Below, piece by piece: positions 9,406 to 19,190 of a stretch of DNA of 64,000 nucleotides (the first letter of the stretch is position 1; each line of letters starts with the position of its first letter). The notes under the pieces are model-generated. The model worked only from the letters and a program-made list of their open reading frames with translations. It was not told the DNA's origin and searched no databases. The stretch is from an uncultured Caulobacteraceae bacterium (GTDB taxonomy: Bacteria > Pseudomonadota > Alphaproteobacteria > Caulobacterales > Caulobacteraceae): contig CAIXWN010000080.1 in assembly GCA_903923135.1 (NCBI GenBank), forward strand, positions 1 through 64,000, written 5' to 3'. Position numbers and translations under genes: made by a program.

Positions 9406-10572
9406 TCAGGGCCGGACTTCCACCCGGTTCCGTCCGCCCGCCTTGGCGGCGTACATGGCCTTATCGCAGGCGGTCAGCATCTCACCCGCCTCGGTGGGGA
9501 AGACCCGTGGCGTTCTGGCGTGAACGCCGATGCTGATGGTGACGGCGATGTCCTCACCGTCAACATTGACGGGCCGATCGCTCACGGACCGTCGGATATC
9601 CTCGGCCACGGCCGCTGCGGCGTCCCGCCCAGTGTCCTCCAGTACGGCGATGAACTCCTCGCCGCCATAACGCCCGAACAGGTCGTAGCGACGCAGGCGC
9701 CCGCGGATGCGGGCGGCGATGTCGCGCAGCACGTCGTCTCCGACCAGGTGGCCGTGGCGGTCGTTGATCTGCTTGAAGTGATCGAGATCGATCATCAGCA
9801 TGGCGAGAGGGACATTACGCCGGGCGGCGCGGGAGATGTCGCGTTCGATGGCCTCCATCAGGGCGCGGCGGCTTGAGACGCCGGTGAGCTCGTCATGGGC
9901 GGCGAGGTCCTGCTGAACCGCCACGGCGTGGTCCTTCTGCATGAGCACATAACCCATGGTGTTCATCAGGGAGATCGTCAGCACCACCAGATAGGTGGCC
10001 GCCTGGACATCCACGGGCAGGGCCATGGTGACGTGCGCCTCCGTCCGGCCGGCGATGACGGCGGCACGGATCACCATCGTCAGGATCAGGGCCACGGCGC
10101 CAACCACGAGCAGCACGCGACCGCGCACGCGAGCGCCGCGCAGGCCCGGCGCCCAGGCCTGCCAGGACTGGATCAGGGCCTGGGTCGCCAGGATCAGCGA
10201 CGACAGCACGCTGCGCGTGCGGTCCTCCGGCAGCAGGGCCGTGACGGCCACCAACATCGCACCGACCGGAGTCCAGATCACCCACCGCGGCAAGGGACGC
10301 GCCCGGCCAGTCTGGAACTGACAGACCGCCAGAACCTGCAGGGCGAGGGTGAGCGAGACCAGCAGATTGGAGAGCACGATCGACAGCGGCGCCCAGCCGA
10401 AGAAGCGCAGGGCGAAGGCCGGGTAGGACAGGGCCAGGGCCGCGAGGCTCCAGCCCCAGGCGGTCAGCCCATCGCGCGGCGGCGCCCCCCAGGCGTCAGC
10501 CAGCACCGACAGGGACAGAACGGAGCACGCGGCCAGCGACGCCCAGAGCATAGTCGGCAGATCGAGCGTCAC
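9406..10572 (-). CDS. Multi-TM GGDEF diguanylate cyclase
   Basis: C-terminal GGEEF active site preceded by RRYD (RxxD I-site), N-terminal TM helices. Confidence 0.9.
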   Translation of the reverse strand: MTLDLPTMLWASLAACSVLSLSVLADAWGAPPRDGLTAWGWSLAALALSYPAFALRFFGWAPLSIVLSNLLVSLTLALQVLAVCQFQTGRARPLPRWVIWTPVGAMLVAVTALLPEDRTRSVLSSLILATQALIQSWQAWAPGLRGARVRGRVLLVVGAVALILTMVIRAAVIAGRTEAHVTMALPVDVQAATYLVVLTISLMNTMGYVLMQKDHAVAVQQDLAAHDELTGVSSRRALMEAIERDISRAARRNVPLAMLMIDLDHFKQINDRHGHLVGDDVLRDIAARIRGRLRRYDLFGRYGGEEFIAVLEDTGRDAAAAVAEDIRRSVSDRPVNVDGEDIAVTISIGVHARTPRVFPTEAGEMLTACDKAMYAAKAGGRNRVEVRP

Positions 10573-10670
10573 AGGTGAGCAGGGTCCTCGGTTCCTCCCA
10601 GTTAGACGCAGCGAGCGTCGTGCCGGTCAAGGCCGCAAATCGGCGCGCCTGTCCCAGGGGAACCCCCCGC

Positions 10671-11177
10671 TCAGCGGTAGAACGGATCGTCCGGCTTGCG
10701 GGCGCCGCGGTTCACCAGGGTGGCGTAGAGACCCTGGTCCCACTGGCTCGTCGAGGGGACGTTGCGGTTCCAGTCCATGACATAGAGGCGGCCGAGGATG
10801 CGCCACACGCCGCCGCGCTTCTGAAGGGTGTCCAGGTAGCGGCCGCCGACGACCATTTCGGTGAGGCCGCCGGGACCGCGCACCTCGTGATAGGCGGTGC
10901 AGTAGGTCTCGGCCGTGGCCAGATCGCCGTCGAGGGCGATGATCATGTTGGACAGCGAATGGAAGGTGCGCTCCATGCCCTTCAGCGCCGCCACGGTGGC
11001 GGCGGCCCAGTCGTGCGCGTTCTGCGGCTCCGCGCCGTACTGCGCCGTGGCGTCGGGCCAGAAGGTCGCCGTCAGCGTCTCCAGATCGCAGCGGTCGATG
11101 CCGCGGGAGTAGAGGGTGAGCACCTCGGCGATGGCCAGGCGGTCGGCGACGGCGCGCAGGGTGTCCTGGTCGCTCAC
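10671..11177 (-). CDS. NTF2/SnoaL-like protein (B of tandem pair)
   Basis: GTG start overlaps upstream gene stop (GTGA); NTF2-like sequence LTLYSRGIDRCDLETLTATFWPDA; similar to neighbour. Confidence 0.8.
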   Translation of the reverse strand: MSDQDTLRAVADRLAIAEVLTLYSRGIDRCDLETLTATFWPDATAQYGAEPQNAHDWAAATVAALKGMERTFHSLSNMIIALDGDLATAETYCTAYHEVRGPGGLTEMVVGGRYLDTLQKRGGVWRILGRLYVMDWNRNVPSTSQWDQGLYATLVNRGARKPDDPFYR

Positions 11178-11701
11178 AGGCCGCGCACCCTGTCCCGCTG
11201 GCTGGACAGATCGGCGGCGCCGCGCGCGCCCAGCAGGCTCTCCGGCGAGGCCTTGAGGAAGGAATCCGAGGCCGCATCGTTGCGCGACCAATCGACCAGT
11301 TCCGCCCGGAAGGCGATCTTCCATACCCCGCTACGGCGCTCATAGCGGTCGACATAGCGACCGGAGATGAACAGGTCGCGGTCCTCGCCGTCCTGCTCGA
11401 TGCGGTGGAAGGCGATGAAATAGACCTCGCCGAAGCCGACGTCGCCCTCAAGGTCGATGCGCACCTGGCCGATCAGGTGCTGGTTGGACTTGTGCGGACG
11501 CAGGGCGTTCTGGGCGAAGGCGACGAAGGCGTCGGCGTCACCCTTGTAGATGCCGTAGTCGGTTCGGGCGTCGTCCCAGAACACCGAGCGGTGCAGCACC
11601 GGATCGAGGCGGTCCTGACCGCGCATGTAGTCGCACAGACGCTCGTAGATCTCCTGCTTGGAGATCAGCTCGTCGAGGCGGCGATCACGGTCGGCGCTCA
11701 C
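11174..11701 (-). CDS. NTF2/SnoaL-like protein (A of tandem pair)
   Basis: ATG overlaps stop of the upstream Rieske gene (ATGA); NTF2-like; GRYVDRYERRSGVWKIAFRAELVDWSRN parallels GRYLDTLQKRGGVWRILGRLYVMDWNRN of the neighbour. Confidence 0.8.
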   Translation of the reverse strand: MSADRDRRLDELISKQEIYERLCDYMRGQDRLDPVLHRSVFWDDARTDYGIYKGDADAFVAFAQNALRPHKSNQHLIGQVRIDLEGDVGFGEVYFIAFHRIEQDGEDRDLFISGRYVDRYERRSGVWKIAFRAELVDWSRNDAASDSFLKASPESLLGARGAADLSSQRDRVRGL

Positions 11702-13116
11702 CGGGCGCCTCCGGCCGGGACCCTGGACAGGAAGGCGTCGAGGGCCCTGTGCATATGGCGGATACGGGCCTCCTGATAGTTGCCCAGGGTCTCGCCGCGT
11801 TTGGTCGAAGCCTGGAACCCCTTGTACTGCATGGCCAGGTTGTCGGTGTCCTGATCATAGACGAAACCCAGACCCGGGTTGATGCCCGGGGCCTCGGTGT
11901 AGGACTGGTCCTCGCGGATGCGAATCGGATCAGGGGCGCGGGGGACCGGCTCGCCCGGCCGGTTGGGCTGCAGGAAGACCAGGTCGAACAGCGCCCGGCC
12001 CGGGTCCATGCCGATCGGGCGGAAGCGGTAGATCATCGGCAGGCTGACGCCCGGGAACAGGCACATGTTGGGGAACAGGTGATATTCGATCGAGTCGATC
12101 ATCTCGCTGTCGGAATAGGCGGAAAGGTCGACACCCCATTCAGCCCCAAGCGTGGCGCGCATGTGCTCGGCGGCCACCGAGCGGGCCAGGCGGCCCTCCG
12201 GCACGACCGTCCCCTCCGGCGCGCCGCGCATCTTCTCCAGCATCTCCTGCTGGCTGACCGGATGGCGGTAGTGCGGGCTGGGATGGCCGATGGTGTGGAT
12301 GAAGCGCGAAACGTGGTCGCCGAACAGGTCATACTGGGCGTTGGCGTCGCTGGCCGTGGGCAGGGCCTGAGCGTGGGTGGCGACCACGTGATAGGCCTCA
12401 AGGAAGGCCTCCTGGGCGGCCTTCCAGTTGGTGGCCAGCTCCTTCTGGACGTGCAGCACCACATGACGGCTGGCCAGGTCCCAGCCGTCCTTGAAATGGT
12501 CGGGAAGCACGCCGAGGTGTTCGGCCAGGGGCGGCGCATCCGGATCGAGGTTGATGAACACGAATCCGCCCCAGCGCTCGAGGCGCACCTGCGGCAGGGC
12601 GAAGTCCTCGTCCTTCACATGCGGGAAGTCCCAGCGGCAGGGCAGGTCCTCAAGCCGGCCGTCGAGCGACCACATCCAGCCGTGGAAAGGGCAACGCAGG
12701 CGCGGGGCGAAGCCGCGCGAGTCCGAGGGCTTCAGCTGGGTGCCGCGGTGCAGGCAGGCGTTGGGATAGGCCCGGATCTCGTCCGGGGCGCTACGCACGA
12801 TGAGCACCGAATAGGGGCCCACATCATAGGTGAGGTGGTCGCCGACGTCGGGGATGTGCTCCTCGCGGCAGGCCCACTGCCAGACCTTCGGCCACAGGCG
12901 CTTCATCTCCAGGTCGAAGAAGGCCGGCGAGGTGTAGCGTTCGTAGGACAGATCGTCGTCGCCCAGGAAGCTGTAGGACTCGGCGGTCAGCGCCGGCGGC
13001 GTCGGCCAGCCGTCGCCGAGGATCAGGTCCCTGGTGCTGGGACCCGGGCAGCGGGCCTCCCCGGGCGCGAGCGGGCGATCCGCGGCAGGCGGATCGAAAC
13101 GATCATCGGCGGCCAT
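11698..13116 (-). CDS. Rieske oxygenase alpha subunit (RO2)
   Basis: CLHRG...CPFHG Rieske motif; EAFLEAYHVVATH iron site. Confidence 0.92.
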   Translation of the reverse strand: MAADDRFDPPAADRPLAPGEARCPGPSTRDLILGDGWPTPPALTAESYSFLGDDDLSYERYTSPAFFDLEMKRLWPKVWQWACREEHIPDVGDHLTYDVGPYSVLIVRSAPDEIRAYPNACLHRGTQLKPSDSRGFAPRLRCPFHGWMWSLDGRLEDLPCRWDFPHVKDEDFALPQVRLERWGGFVFINLDPDAPPLAEHLGVLPDHFKDGWDLASRHVVLHVQKELATNWKAAQEAFLEAYHVVATHAQALPTASDANAQYDLFGDHVSRFIHTIGHPSPHYRHPVSQQEMLEKMRGAPEGTVVPEGRLARSVAAEHMRATLGAEWGVDLSAYSDSEMIDSIEYHLFPNMCLFPGVSLPMIYRFRPIGMDPGRALFDLVFLQPNRPGEPVPRAPDPIRIREDQSYTEAPGINPGLGFVYDQDTDNLAMQYKGFQASTKRGETLGNYQEARIRHMHRALDAFLSRVPAGGAR

Positions 13117-13211
13117 GCGGCGCCTCCCTCAATGTCTCTTGCGCCCCGGAACTGACGTCCGGTTGTGGCGGGCGGCCGAAAGGGCCGCAGGTGTCGGTAA
13201 TCAGTCCGCCG

Positions 13212-14552
13212 TCAGCTGGAGATCCAGCGGTCGATGTTCTCGTGGAAGTAACGGATGCGGCGTTCCTGGTGGGCGAGAATCTCGCGCCGGTAGCCGCGCG
13301 AATGCAGGCCCTTCTGGGTGCCGTACCAGACGGCCAGGTCCTGATCGATGCCCGGTCCCATGCTGACCTCGCCCAGCTTGCCCTGGACGTGCGGGGCCGG
13401 CACGGAGACGTCGACCCACTCGGCCATGGACTGGGAGTAGTACTGGGTCTGCCCCTTGGGGAAGAGGGTCATGTACCACATGTCGAAGTAGCACTTCTCC
13501 GGATCGGACTCATGGGGTCGGGCGCGCAGCCAGATGTTGCCGTCGGGCTTTAGGCTGAAGGACAGGTTCGGGAAGATGGTGAAGTGCCAGTGATCGGTGA
13601 GCTGGGCGTCGTGATAGGTGGAGAAATCGAAACCCTTCTCGGCGCCAAGCAGGCGCTTCTGGCGCTGCAGCGCGGCGCGGATCTCGCCGGTCTTGCCGCC
13701 GCGGAACTGGTCCGGGTCGAGATCCCAGAACTTCAGCTCGGCTTCCAGGTAACGCAGGGTCTCGTCCTCGCCCCCCTGGAGCGTCTTCGTGGGCCCCGCG
13801 CCCGGCATCAGCATGCGGCAGTGACCGCTGGGGTAGAGATCGAACTGGCTGTTGTCATAGGCGTATTCCATCACGAACTTTGTCTGCGGATGGACGAAGG
13901 GCACATGGTAGGATTCGTTGAAGTTGTCCTGAACCAGCTTCCAGTTGAAGTCGCCCTCCAGCGTCACCCAGTGGGTGCGGACCATGTCGTCCATGGGATA
14001 GGTGTCGATCTGGTCGGCGATGGGCTGCATGTAGGAGCGAAGCGACATGCAGTCGGGGTCCATGTTGTACCATACGAAGCCCGCCCAGGTTTCGCAGGGA
14101 ATCTCGACCAGATTGGCCTTGCCGCAGGGGCTGCCATTGATGAAGTCGGCCTCGTCCGGCACCACGCGCAGGACGCCCTTCAGGTCGTAGGCCCATCCGT
14201 GATAGGGACAGACCAGTCGCCTGGCGTTGCCCTGCTCGGCCTCGACCAGCAGCATGCCGCGGTGCTGGCAGACATTGTAGAAGGCCCGAACCTGACCGTC
14301 GTCGCCGCGCACGCAGAGGATCACCTCCGGCCCGAGCGTGGTGGTGATGAAATCGCCCTTCTTGGACAGTTGCTGGGCCACGCCGGCGATCTGCCAGGTC
14401 TTGGTCCAGATCCTGTCCCACTCCTTCCTGGCGAACTCGCTGGAAAAATATCGATCGGCCGAAATGGGCTTATCGCCGAGCGCCGGGTCCGGGGTCTGGG
14501 AAATGTCGGCCAGGCGCCGGGCGGCGTTGGCGTGATCGAGCGTCTCAGACAT
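13212..14552 (-). CDS. Rieske oxygenase alpha subunit (RO3, divergent from RO1/2/5)
   Basis: CQHRG...CPYHG Rieske motif; DNFNESYHVPFVH iron site. Confidence 0.92.
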   Translation of the reverse strand: MSETLDHANAARRLADISQTPDPALGDKPISADRYFSSEFARKEWDRIWTKTWQIAGVAQQLSKKGDFITTTLGPEVILCVRGDDGQVRAFYNVCQHRGMLLVEAEQGNARRLVCPYHGWAYDLKGVLRVVPDEADFINGSPCGKANLVEIPCETWAGFVWYNMDPDCMSLRSYMQPIADQIDTYPMDDMVRTHWVTLEGDFNWKLVQDNFNESYHVPFVHPQTKFVMEYAYDNSQFDLYPSGHCRMLMPGAGPTKTLQGGEDETLRYLEAELKFWDLDPDQFRGGKTGEIRAALQRQKRLLGAEKGFDFSTYHDAQLTDHWHFTIFPNLSFSLKPDGNIWLRARPHESDPEKCYFDMWYMTLFPKGQTQYYSQSMAEWVDVSVPAPHVQGKLGEVSMGPGIDQDLAVWYGTQKGLHSRGYRREILAHQERRIRYFHENIDRWISS

Positions 14553-14585
14553 GTCGGTCCTCCTGCGCGGGCTTCCCACGAGATT

Positions 14586-14604
14586 GCGAATGATAATGAT
14601 ATCG
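14586..14604. promoter_or_regulatory. Candidate Fur-like box
   Basis: GCGAATGATAATGATATCG matches 12/19 of GATAATGATAATCATTATC by eye, core AATGATAAT; in the divergent RO3/TetR intergenic region. Confidence 0.3.
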
Positions 14605-14662
14605 CCTCGACAAAAAAAGCAATAGCGCTGAAAATACGGTGTCACCCCTTCCGGAGCCGAAG

Positions 14663-15406
14663 ATGGTCAAGCTGAAACTGGTGTCGCCGCCCGCCGACGG
14701 GGACGCCCCCCCCCGCCGACCGCGCAGCGCCCGTTCGCGCCGCATCACCCAGAAGAGCGAGCAGACGCGGCTGGTGATCCTGGAGGCGGCGGTGGACTCG
14801 GTGAACCTCTACGGCATCCGCGGGGCCAACCTGGCCCGGGTGGCCGAGATCGCCGGCGTCACCCGCGGCTGCCTGCAGTACTACTTCATGACCACCGAGG
14901 ACGTGCTGACCGCCATGGCCAGGCACGTCGCTCAGCGCAACTGGGAGACCTATGAGGCCCAGGCGATGAACCCGCCGGATGGTCGCGACCTGATCGAGTT
15001 CGCCATCGATCTTGTCGGAAGCCCCTCCACCGACCGCTACCGGGTCGCCCAGCTGGAGCTGCTCACCGCCGCTCGGACCATGCCGGTGTTGCGCCCGGTG
15101 CTCGAGGAAGGCGCCCAGATGGTGGAGGAGCAGTCCAAGCGCTTCACCGCCCGGCTGTTCGGCAACGCCGCCCTGGCCGACACGCCGCAGTTCCGCGCCG
15201 CCCGCGACCTGACGGCGCTGGTCAACGACTGGCTGTTCATCAAGATCTTTCCCGTGGAGCGCGACGCGCGCATCGCCGAGGTGCGGGCGGCCCTACGCAT
15301 CGCCCTGCACACGCTGTGGCGGATTCCAAGCCTGGAGAACGAACCGGAGGTGATCAAGCCGCGCATTCGGGTCCGGGCGGGCGTCGCCGGGACGGTCAAC
15401 GATTAA
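14663..15406 (+). CDS. TetR/AcrR-family transcriptional regulator
   Basis: N-terminal HTH ...VILEAAVDSVNLYGIRGANLARVAEIAGVTRGCLQYYF; an in-frame GTG at 14639 is an alternative start. Confidence 0.88.
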   Translation: MVKLKLVSPPADGDAPPRRPRSARSRRITQKSEQTRLVILEAAVDSVNLYGIRGANLARVAEIAGVTRGCLQYYFMTTEDVLTAMARHVAQRNWETYEAQAMNPPDGRDLIEFAIDLVGSPSTDRYRVAQLELLTAARTMPVLRPVLEEGAQMVEEQSKRFTARLFGNAALADTPQFRAARDLTALVNDWLFIKIFPVERDARIAEVRAALRIALHTLWRIPSLENEPEVIKPRIRVRAGVAGTVND

Positions 15407-15569
15407 TCGGCGCCGCTTAAAATCACTTGCGTCGGCTTCCAGCGTGCGTGATCTTTATGGCCCCGGGGGCTGGCCCGGGCCTGGAACCACCGCAACGACG
15501 GACGTCGGGAACCGGACGCGCGCACGCTGCGCGCCCGTACAGGCAGATAAGGGGAGGCGTTAAGCCATC

Positions 15570-16367
15570 ATGGGGCGACTTTCGGGAAAGGTGGCCATTG
15601 TCACCGGCGCGGCCAAGGGCCTGGGCGAGGCCGACGCCCGCCTGATGATACAGGAGGGCGCGCGGGTGGTGCTGACCGATGTGGATGAGGCCAATGGAGC
15701 GCGGGTGGCCGCCGAACTGGGCGCCGCCGCCCGCTTCGTCCGACACGACGTGCGTCACGAGGACGAGTGGAAGGCGCTCATCGCCGACGTCATGGTCCGC
15801 GAGGGCCGCCTGGACGTGCTGGTCAACAACGCCGGGGTGGTCGAGGCCGGCGACATCGAGAACACCACGGCCGAGAACTGGCGCTTCGTCATGGCCGTGA
15901 GCGCCGACGGCACCTTCTATGGCTGCAAGCACGCCATCCCGGCGATGAAGGCTTCCGGCGGCGGCTCGATCATCAACATGGCCTCGGTGGCCTGCGTCGA
16001 CGGCTATCCAACGGTGCTGTCCTATTCGGCCGCCAAAGGGGCGGTGGAGGCGCTGTCGCGGTCGGTGGCTGTCCACTGCGTTCAGAATCGCCTGAACATC
16101 CGCTGCAACTCGATTCACCCTGGCTCGATGGACACCCCGATGGTGCGAAGCATGGGCCAGAAGCTGGCCGAGGCGGGCATGGTCGCGCCGCCGAAGACCG
16201 ACGCGCCACCACCGCCGGCCCCCGTGCTGGGCGCCGCCAACGACATCGCCTGGGCGGTGGTCTACTTGGCCTCGGACGAGTCCCGGTTCGTCAACGGCCA
16301 CAAGCTGGTGATCGACAACACCGTCACCGTCACGTCCGGAACCCTGCCGCCGCCGAGGGCCAACTGA
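15570..16367 (+). CDS. Short-chain dehydrogenase/reductase (SDR-1)
   Basis: TGAAKGLG, NNAG, YSAAK motifs. Confidence 0.9.
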   Translation: MGRLSGKVAIVTGAAKGLGEADARLMIQEGARVVLTDVDEANGARVAAELGAAARFVRHDVRHEDEWKALIADVMVREGRLDVLVNNAGVVEAGDIENTTAENWRFVMAVSADGTFYGCKHAIPAMKASGGGSIINMASVACVDGYPTVLSYSAAKGAVEALSRSVAVHCVQNRLNIRCNSIHPGSMDTPMVRSMGQKLAEAGMVAPPKTDAPPPPAPVLGAANDIAWAVVYLASDESRFVNGHKLVIDNTVTVTSGTLPPPRAN

Positions 16368-16783
16368 TGAGCGAAGCTGTGTTCAGCGGCCCCGTGGAGG
16401 ACCGCCTGGCGATCCGTGAGCGGATCGAGGCCTATAGCGACGCGGTGTTCCGCCACGACGCCGAGGCGTGGATCGCCTGCTGGGCGGAGGACGGGGTCTG
16501 GCGGCTTCCGGGGATCGACGTGGCAGGCCGGCCACAGATCAAGGCCGCCTGGCAGGGGGCCATGGGCGCCTTCACCCTGGCCGGTTTCTTCGCCACGCCG
16601 GGATCGATCGTGGTCAGCGGCGACCGCGCCAAGGCGCGCGTCTACACCCAGGAAATCCTGATTCTCGCTGCCGGCGGCGTCCGCAAGATCGTCGGCGCCT
16701 ATGAGGACGAACTGGTCAGGATCGACGGCGCGTGGCTGTTCGCCAGCCGCGCCTACAACGTTCTTCATGACGAAAAGGCCTGA
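16367..16783 (+). CDS. NTF2/SnoaL-like protein
   Basis: ATG overlaps SDR-1 stop (ATGA); RIEAYSDAVFRHDAEAWIACWAEDGVWRLPG. Confidence 0.8.
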   Translation: MSEAVFSGPVEDRLAIRERIEAYSDAVFRHDAEAWIACWAEDGVWRLPGIDVAGRPQIKAAWQGAMGAFTLAGFFATPGSIVVSGDRAKARVYTQEILILAAGGVRKIVGAYEDELVRIDGAWLFASRAYNVLHDEKA

Positions 16784-16789
16784 GACCCT

Positions 16790-17134
16790 ATGCCCATCGT
16801 AATTTCCGGTGAGATCGATCTGGACCCGGCGGTGCGGGAGAAGGCGCTTCTGGACGCCCAGCCGCTCATCGCGGCGGCCCTGGCCGAGAAGGGCTGCGTC
16901 CACTACGCTTGGACCGCCGATCTGGCCAGACCCGGCCGCGTGCACGTGTTCGAGGAGTGGGAGACCGAGGCCGATCTCGCCTACCACCTGTCGGCCGAGC
17001 CCTATCTGCAGATGGCCGGCCATCTGGCGAGCGTCGGCATCAAGAGCGCCGTCACCCGCAAGTACCGCGTCGACCTGATCGAGCCGGTCTATGACCCGGC
17101 CGGAAAACCCCGCGCCGATTTCTTCACCGCCTGA
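16790..17134 (+). CDS. ABM (antibiotic biosynthesis monooxygenase)-like protein
   Basis: ~114 aa ferredoxin-like: GCVHYAWTADLARPGRVHVFEEWETEADLAYHL. Confidence 0.8.
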   Translation: MPIVISGEIDLDPAVREKALLDAQPLIAAALAEKGCVHYAWTADLARPGRVHVFEEWETEADLAYHLSAEPYLQMAGHLASVGIKSAVTRKYRVDLIEPVYDPAGKPRADFFTA

Positions 17135-17176
17135 CACTCAATCGTCCTCAAGCCCGCCGCGTAAGGAATCCCTGCC

Positions 17177-18367
17177 ATGAACAAGGTGCTCGATCGGTCC
17201 GAACTCGAAGCCATGGTCAGGGCGGGCATGGCCCACGCCAAGGCCCACACGATCGACAAGGCGGCCAGTGTCCTGAAGCTGCCGGCGAAGAACTACTTCG
17301 ATCCGGCGATCTTCGAGGCCGAGGTGTCGAAGATCTTCCGCCGCGTGCCGCTGCTGCTGGCCGTCACGGCCGAAATGTCGAAGCCCGGCGACTTCAAGAC
17401 CCTGGAAGCCGCCGGCGTTCCTGTGTTGATCACCCGCGGCCAGGACGGCGAGGTGCGCGCCTTCGTCAACTCCTGCAGCCACCGCGGCACGGCCGTGGCC
17501 GTGGAGCCCACGGGCAACGCCCGGCGCTTCGTCTGCCCCTACCACGGCTGGACGTTCAGCCAGAAAGGCGAGTTGATGGGCGTCGCCTCGGCTGATGACT
17601 TCGGCGCGATCGACAAGTCCTGCTACGGCCTCACGCCCCTGCGGGTCACCGAACGGGCCGGGCTGATCTGGGGAATCCTCGATCCAGCCTCGACGCTGAG
17701 CTTCGACGCGTTCCTGGCCGGCTACGACAAGCTTCTGGAGCACTTCGGCTTCGCCGACTGGCACTTCTTCTCAAGCCGGGTGATCCCGGGGCCGAACTGG
17801 AAGATCGCCTATGACGGCTATCTGGATTTCTACCACCTGCCGGTGCTGCACAAGAACACCTTCGGCGAGGCGATGTCGAACCAGGCCAACTACTACGCCT
17901 GGGGTCCCCACCAGCGCGTGCAGGCGCCGACACGCGACCTTGAGGTGTTCGAGGAGACCCCGCCGGCCGACTGGCCTATGGACGCCATGCTCAACGGGGT
18001 CTGGACGATCTTCCCGCACGTCTCCATCGCCAGTTTCCAGGGTGGCGGCCGGGCGGTGATGATCTCGCAGCTGCTGCCGGGGGCGACGGTGGGGGAATCG
18101 ACCACCACCCAGATGTATCTCCTGGAAAAGGCGCCCACCGCCGAGCAGGCCGTCGAGGCCGAGGCGCAGTTCAAGTTCCTGGAATTCGTCGTCCAGGAAG
18201 AGGACTACACCACCGGTTTCCGGCAGCAGATCGCCCTGAAGAACGGCGGCCGCGACCACGTGCTGTTCGGCGAGAACGAGGGCGGCGCCCAGCGGTTCCA
18301 TCAGTGGGTCGACCGGATCATCCACACCGGGGACGACCAGCTCGAAGCCCTGTTCGCCGCCGGCTGA
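17177..18367 (+). CDS. Rieske oxygenase alpha subunit (RO4)
   Basis: CSHRG...CPYHG Rieske motif; DGYLDFYHLPVLH iron site. Confidence 0.92.
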   Translation: MNKVLDRSELEAMVRAGMAHAKAHTIDKAASVLKLPAKNYFDPAIFEAEVSKIFRRVPLLLAVTAEMSKPGDFKTLEAAGVPVLITRGQDGEVRAFVNSCSHRGTAVAVEPTGNARRFVCPYHGWTFSQKGELMGVASADDFGAIDKSCYGLTPLRVTERAGLIWGILDPASTLSFDAFLAGYDKLLEHFGFADWHFFSSRVIPGPNWKIAYDGYLDFYHLPVLHKNTFGEAMSNQANYYAWGPHQRVQAPTRDLEVFEETPPADWPMDAMLNGVWTIFPHVSIASFQGGGRAVMISQLLPGATVGESTTTQMYLLEKAPTAEQAVEAEAQFKFLEFVVQEEDYTTGFRQQIALKNGGRDHVLFGENEGGAQRFHQWVDRIIHTGDDQLEALFAAG

Positions 18368-18374
18368 CACCGCC

Positions 18375-19142
18375 ATGGCCCGCTTGCAGGACAGGGTGGC
18401 CCTCATCACCGGCGGCGCCTCGGGGATCGGCGCGGCGGCGGCGCGCCTGTTCGCCGCGGAAGGCGCCCGGGTGATCGTCGGAGACGTGCAGGCCGACCTG
18501 GGATCGTCTGTGGCCGAGGCGTGCGGCGGGCTGTTCCTGCATCTGGACGTCGCCCACGAGCCGGACTGGCGAAAGGCCGCGGCGACCATCCAGGACCGCT
18601 ACGGGCGGCTGGACGTGGTGTTCAACAACGCCGGGGTGGTCTCCGGCCGCTCGATCGAGGACCTGGATCTGGCCACATGGGACCGGATCATCGGCATCAA
18701 CCTGACCGGCGTCATGCTCGGCTGCCAGACCGCCATCCGCCTGATGAAAGCCAATCCGGAGGGGCCCAGGGGCTCGATCATCAACACCGCCTCCACGGCC
18801 GCCTACGCCGCCATCCCCGGCGATCCGGCCTATTCGGCGACGAAGAGCGGCGTGCGACTGCTGAGCAAGGCCGTGGCCGTGCATTGCGCCCGGGCGGGCT
18901 ACGCCATCCGCTGCAATTCCCTTCACCCGGGCGCCACCGACACCGCCATACTGGCCCCGGCCCTGCAGGCCGCCCCGCAGATGATCGACGCCTTCAACCG
19001 CATGTCGCCCATGGGTCGGATGGCTCAGGCCTCGGAGGTCGCCGCGGTGGCCCTGTTCCTGGCCTCGGATGACGCCAGCTATGTCACCGGCGCCGAATAT
19101 CTGGCCGACGGCGGCATGATGGCCGGCCATCCGGGAATCTGA
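18375..19142 (+). CDS. Short-chain dehydrogenase/reductase (SDR-2)
   Basis: TGGASGIG, NNAG, YSATK motifs. Confidence 0.9.
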   Translation: MARLQDRVALITGGASGIGAAAARLFAAEGARVIVGDVQADLGSSVAEACGGLFLHLDVAHEPDWRKAAATIQDRYGRLDVVFNNAGVVSGRSIEDLDLATWDRIIGINLTGVMLGCQTAIRLMKANPEGPRGSIINTASTAAYAAIPGDPAYSATKSGVRLLSKAVAVHCARAGYAIRCNSLHPGATDTAILAPALQAAPQMIDAFNRMSPMGRMAQASEVAAVALFLASDDASYVTGAEYLADGGMMAGHPGI

Positions 19143-19190
19143 TCCGCCTGAATCCAAACCAAGAAACCGACAACGACAGGGAGATGCGTC

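Noticed and set aside
14586-14640. TetR operator palindrome in the RO3/TetR intergenic region
   Set aside because: Only 4-bp terminal symmetry (GCGA...TCGC) and a GATATC core; no convincing long dyad
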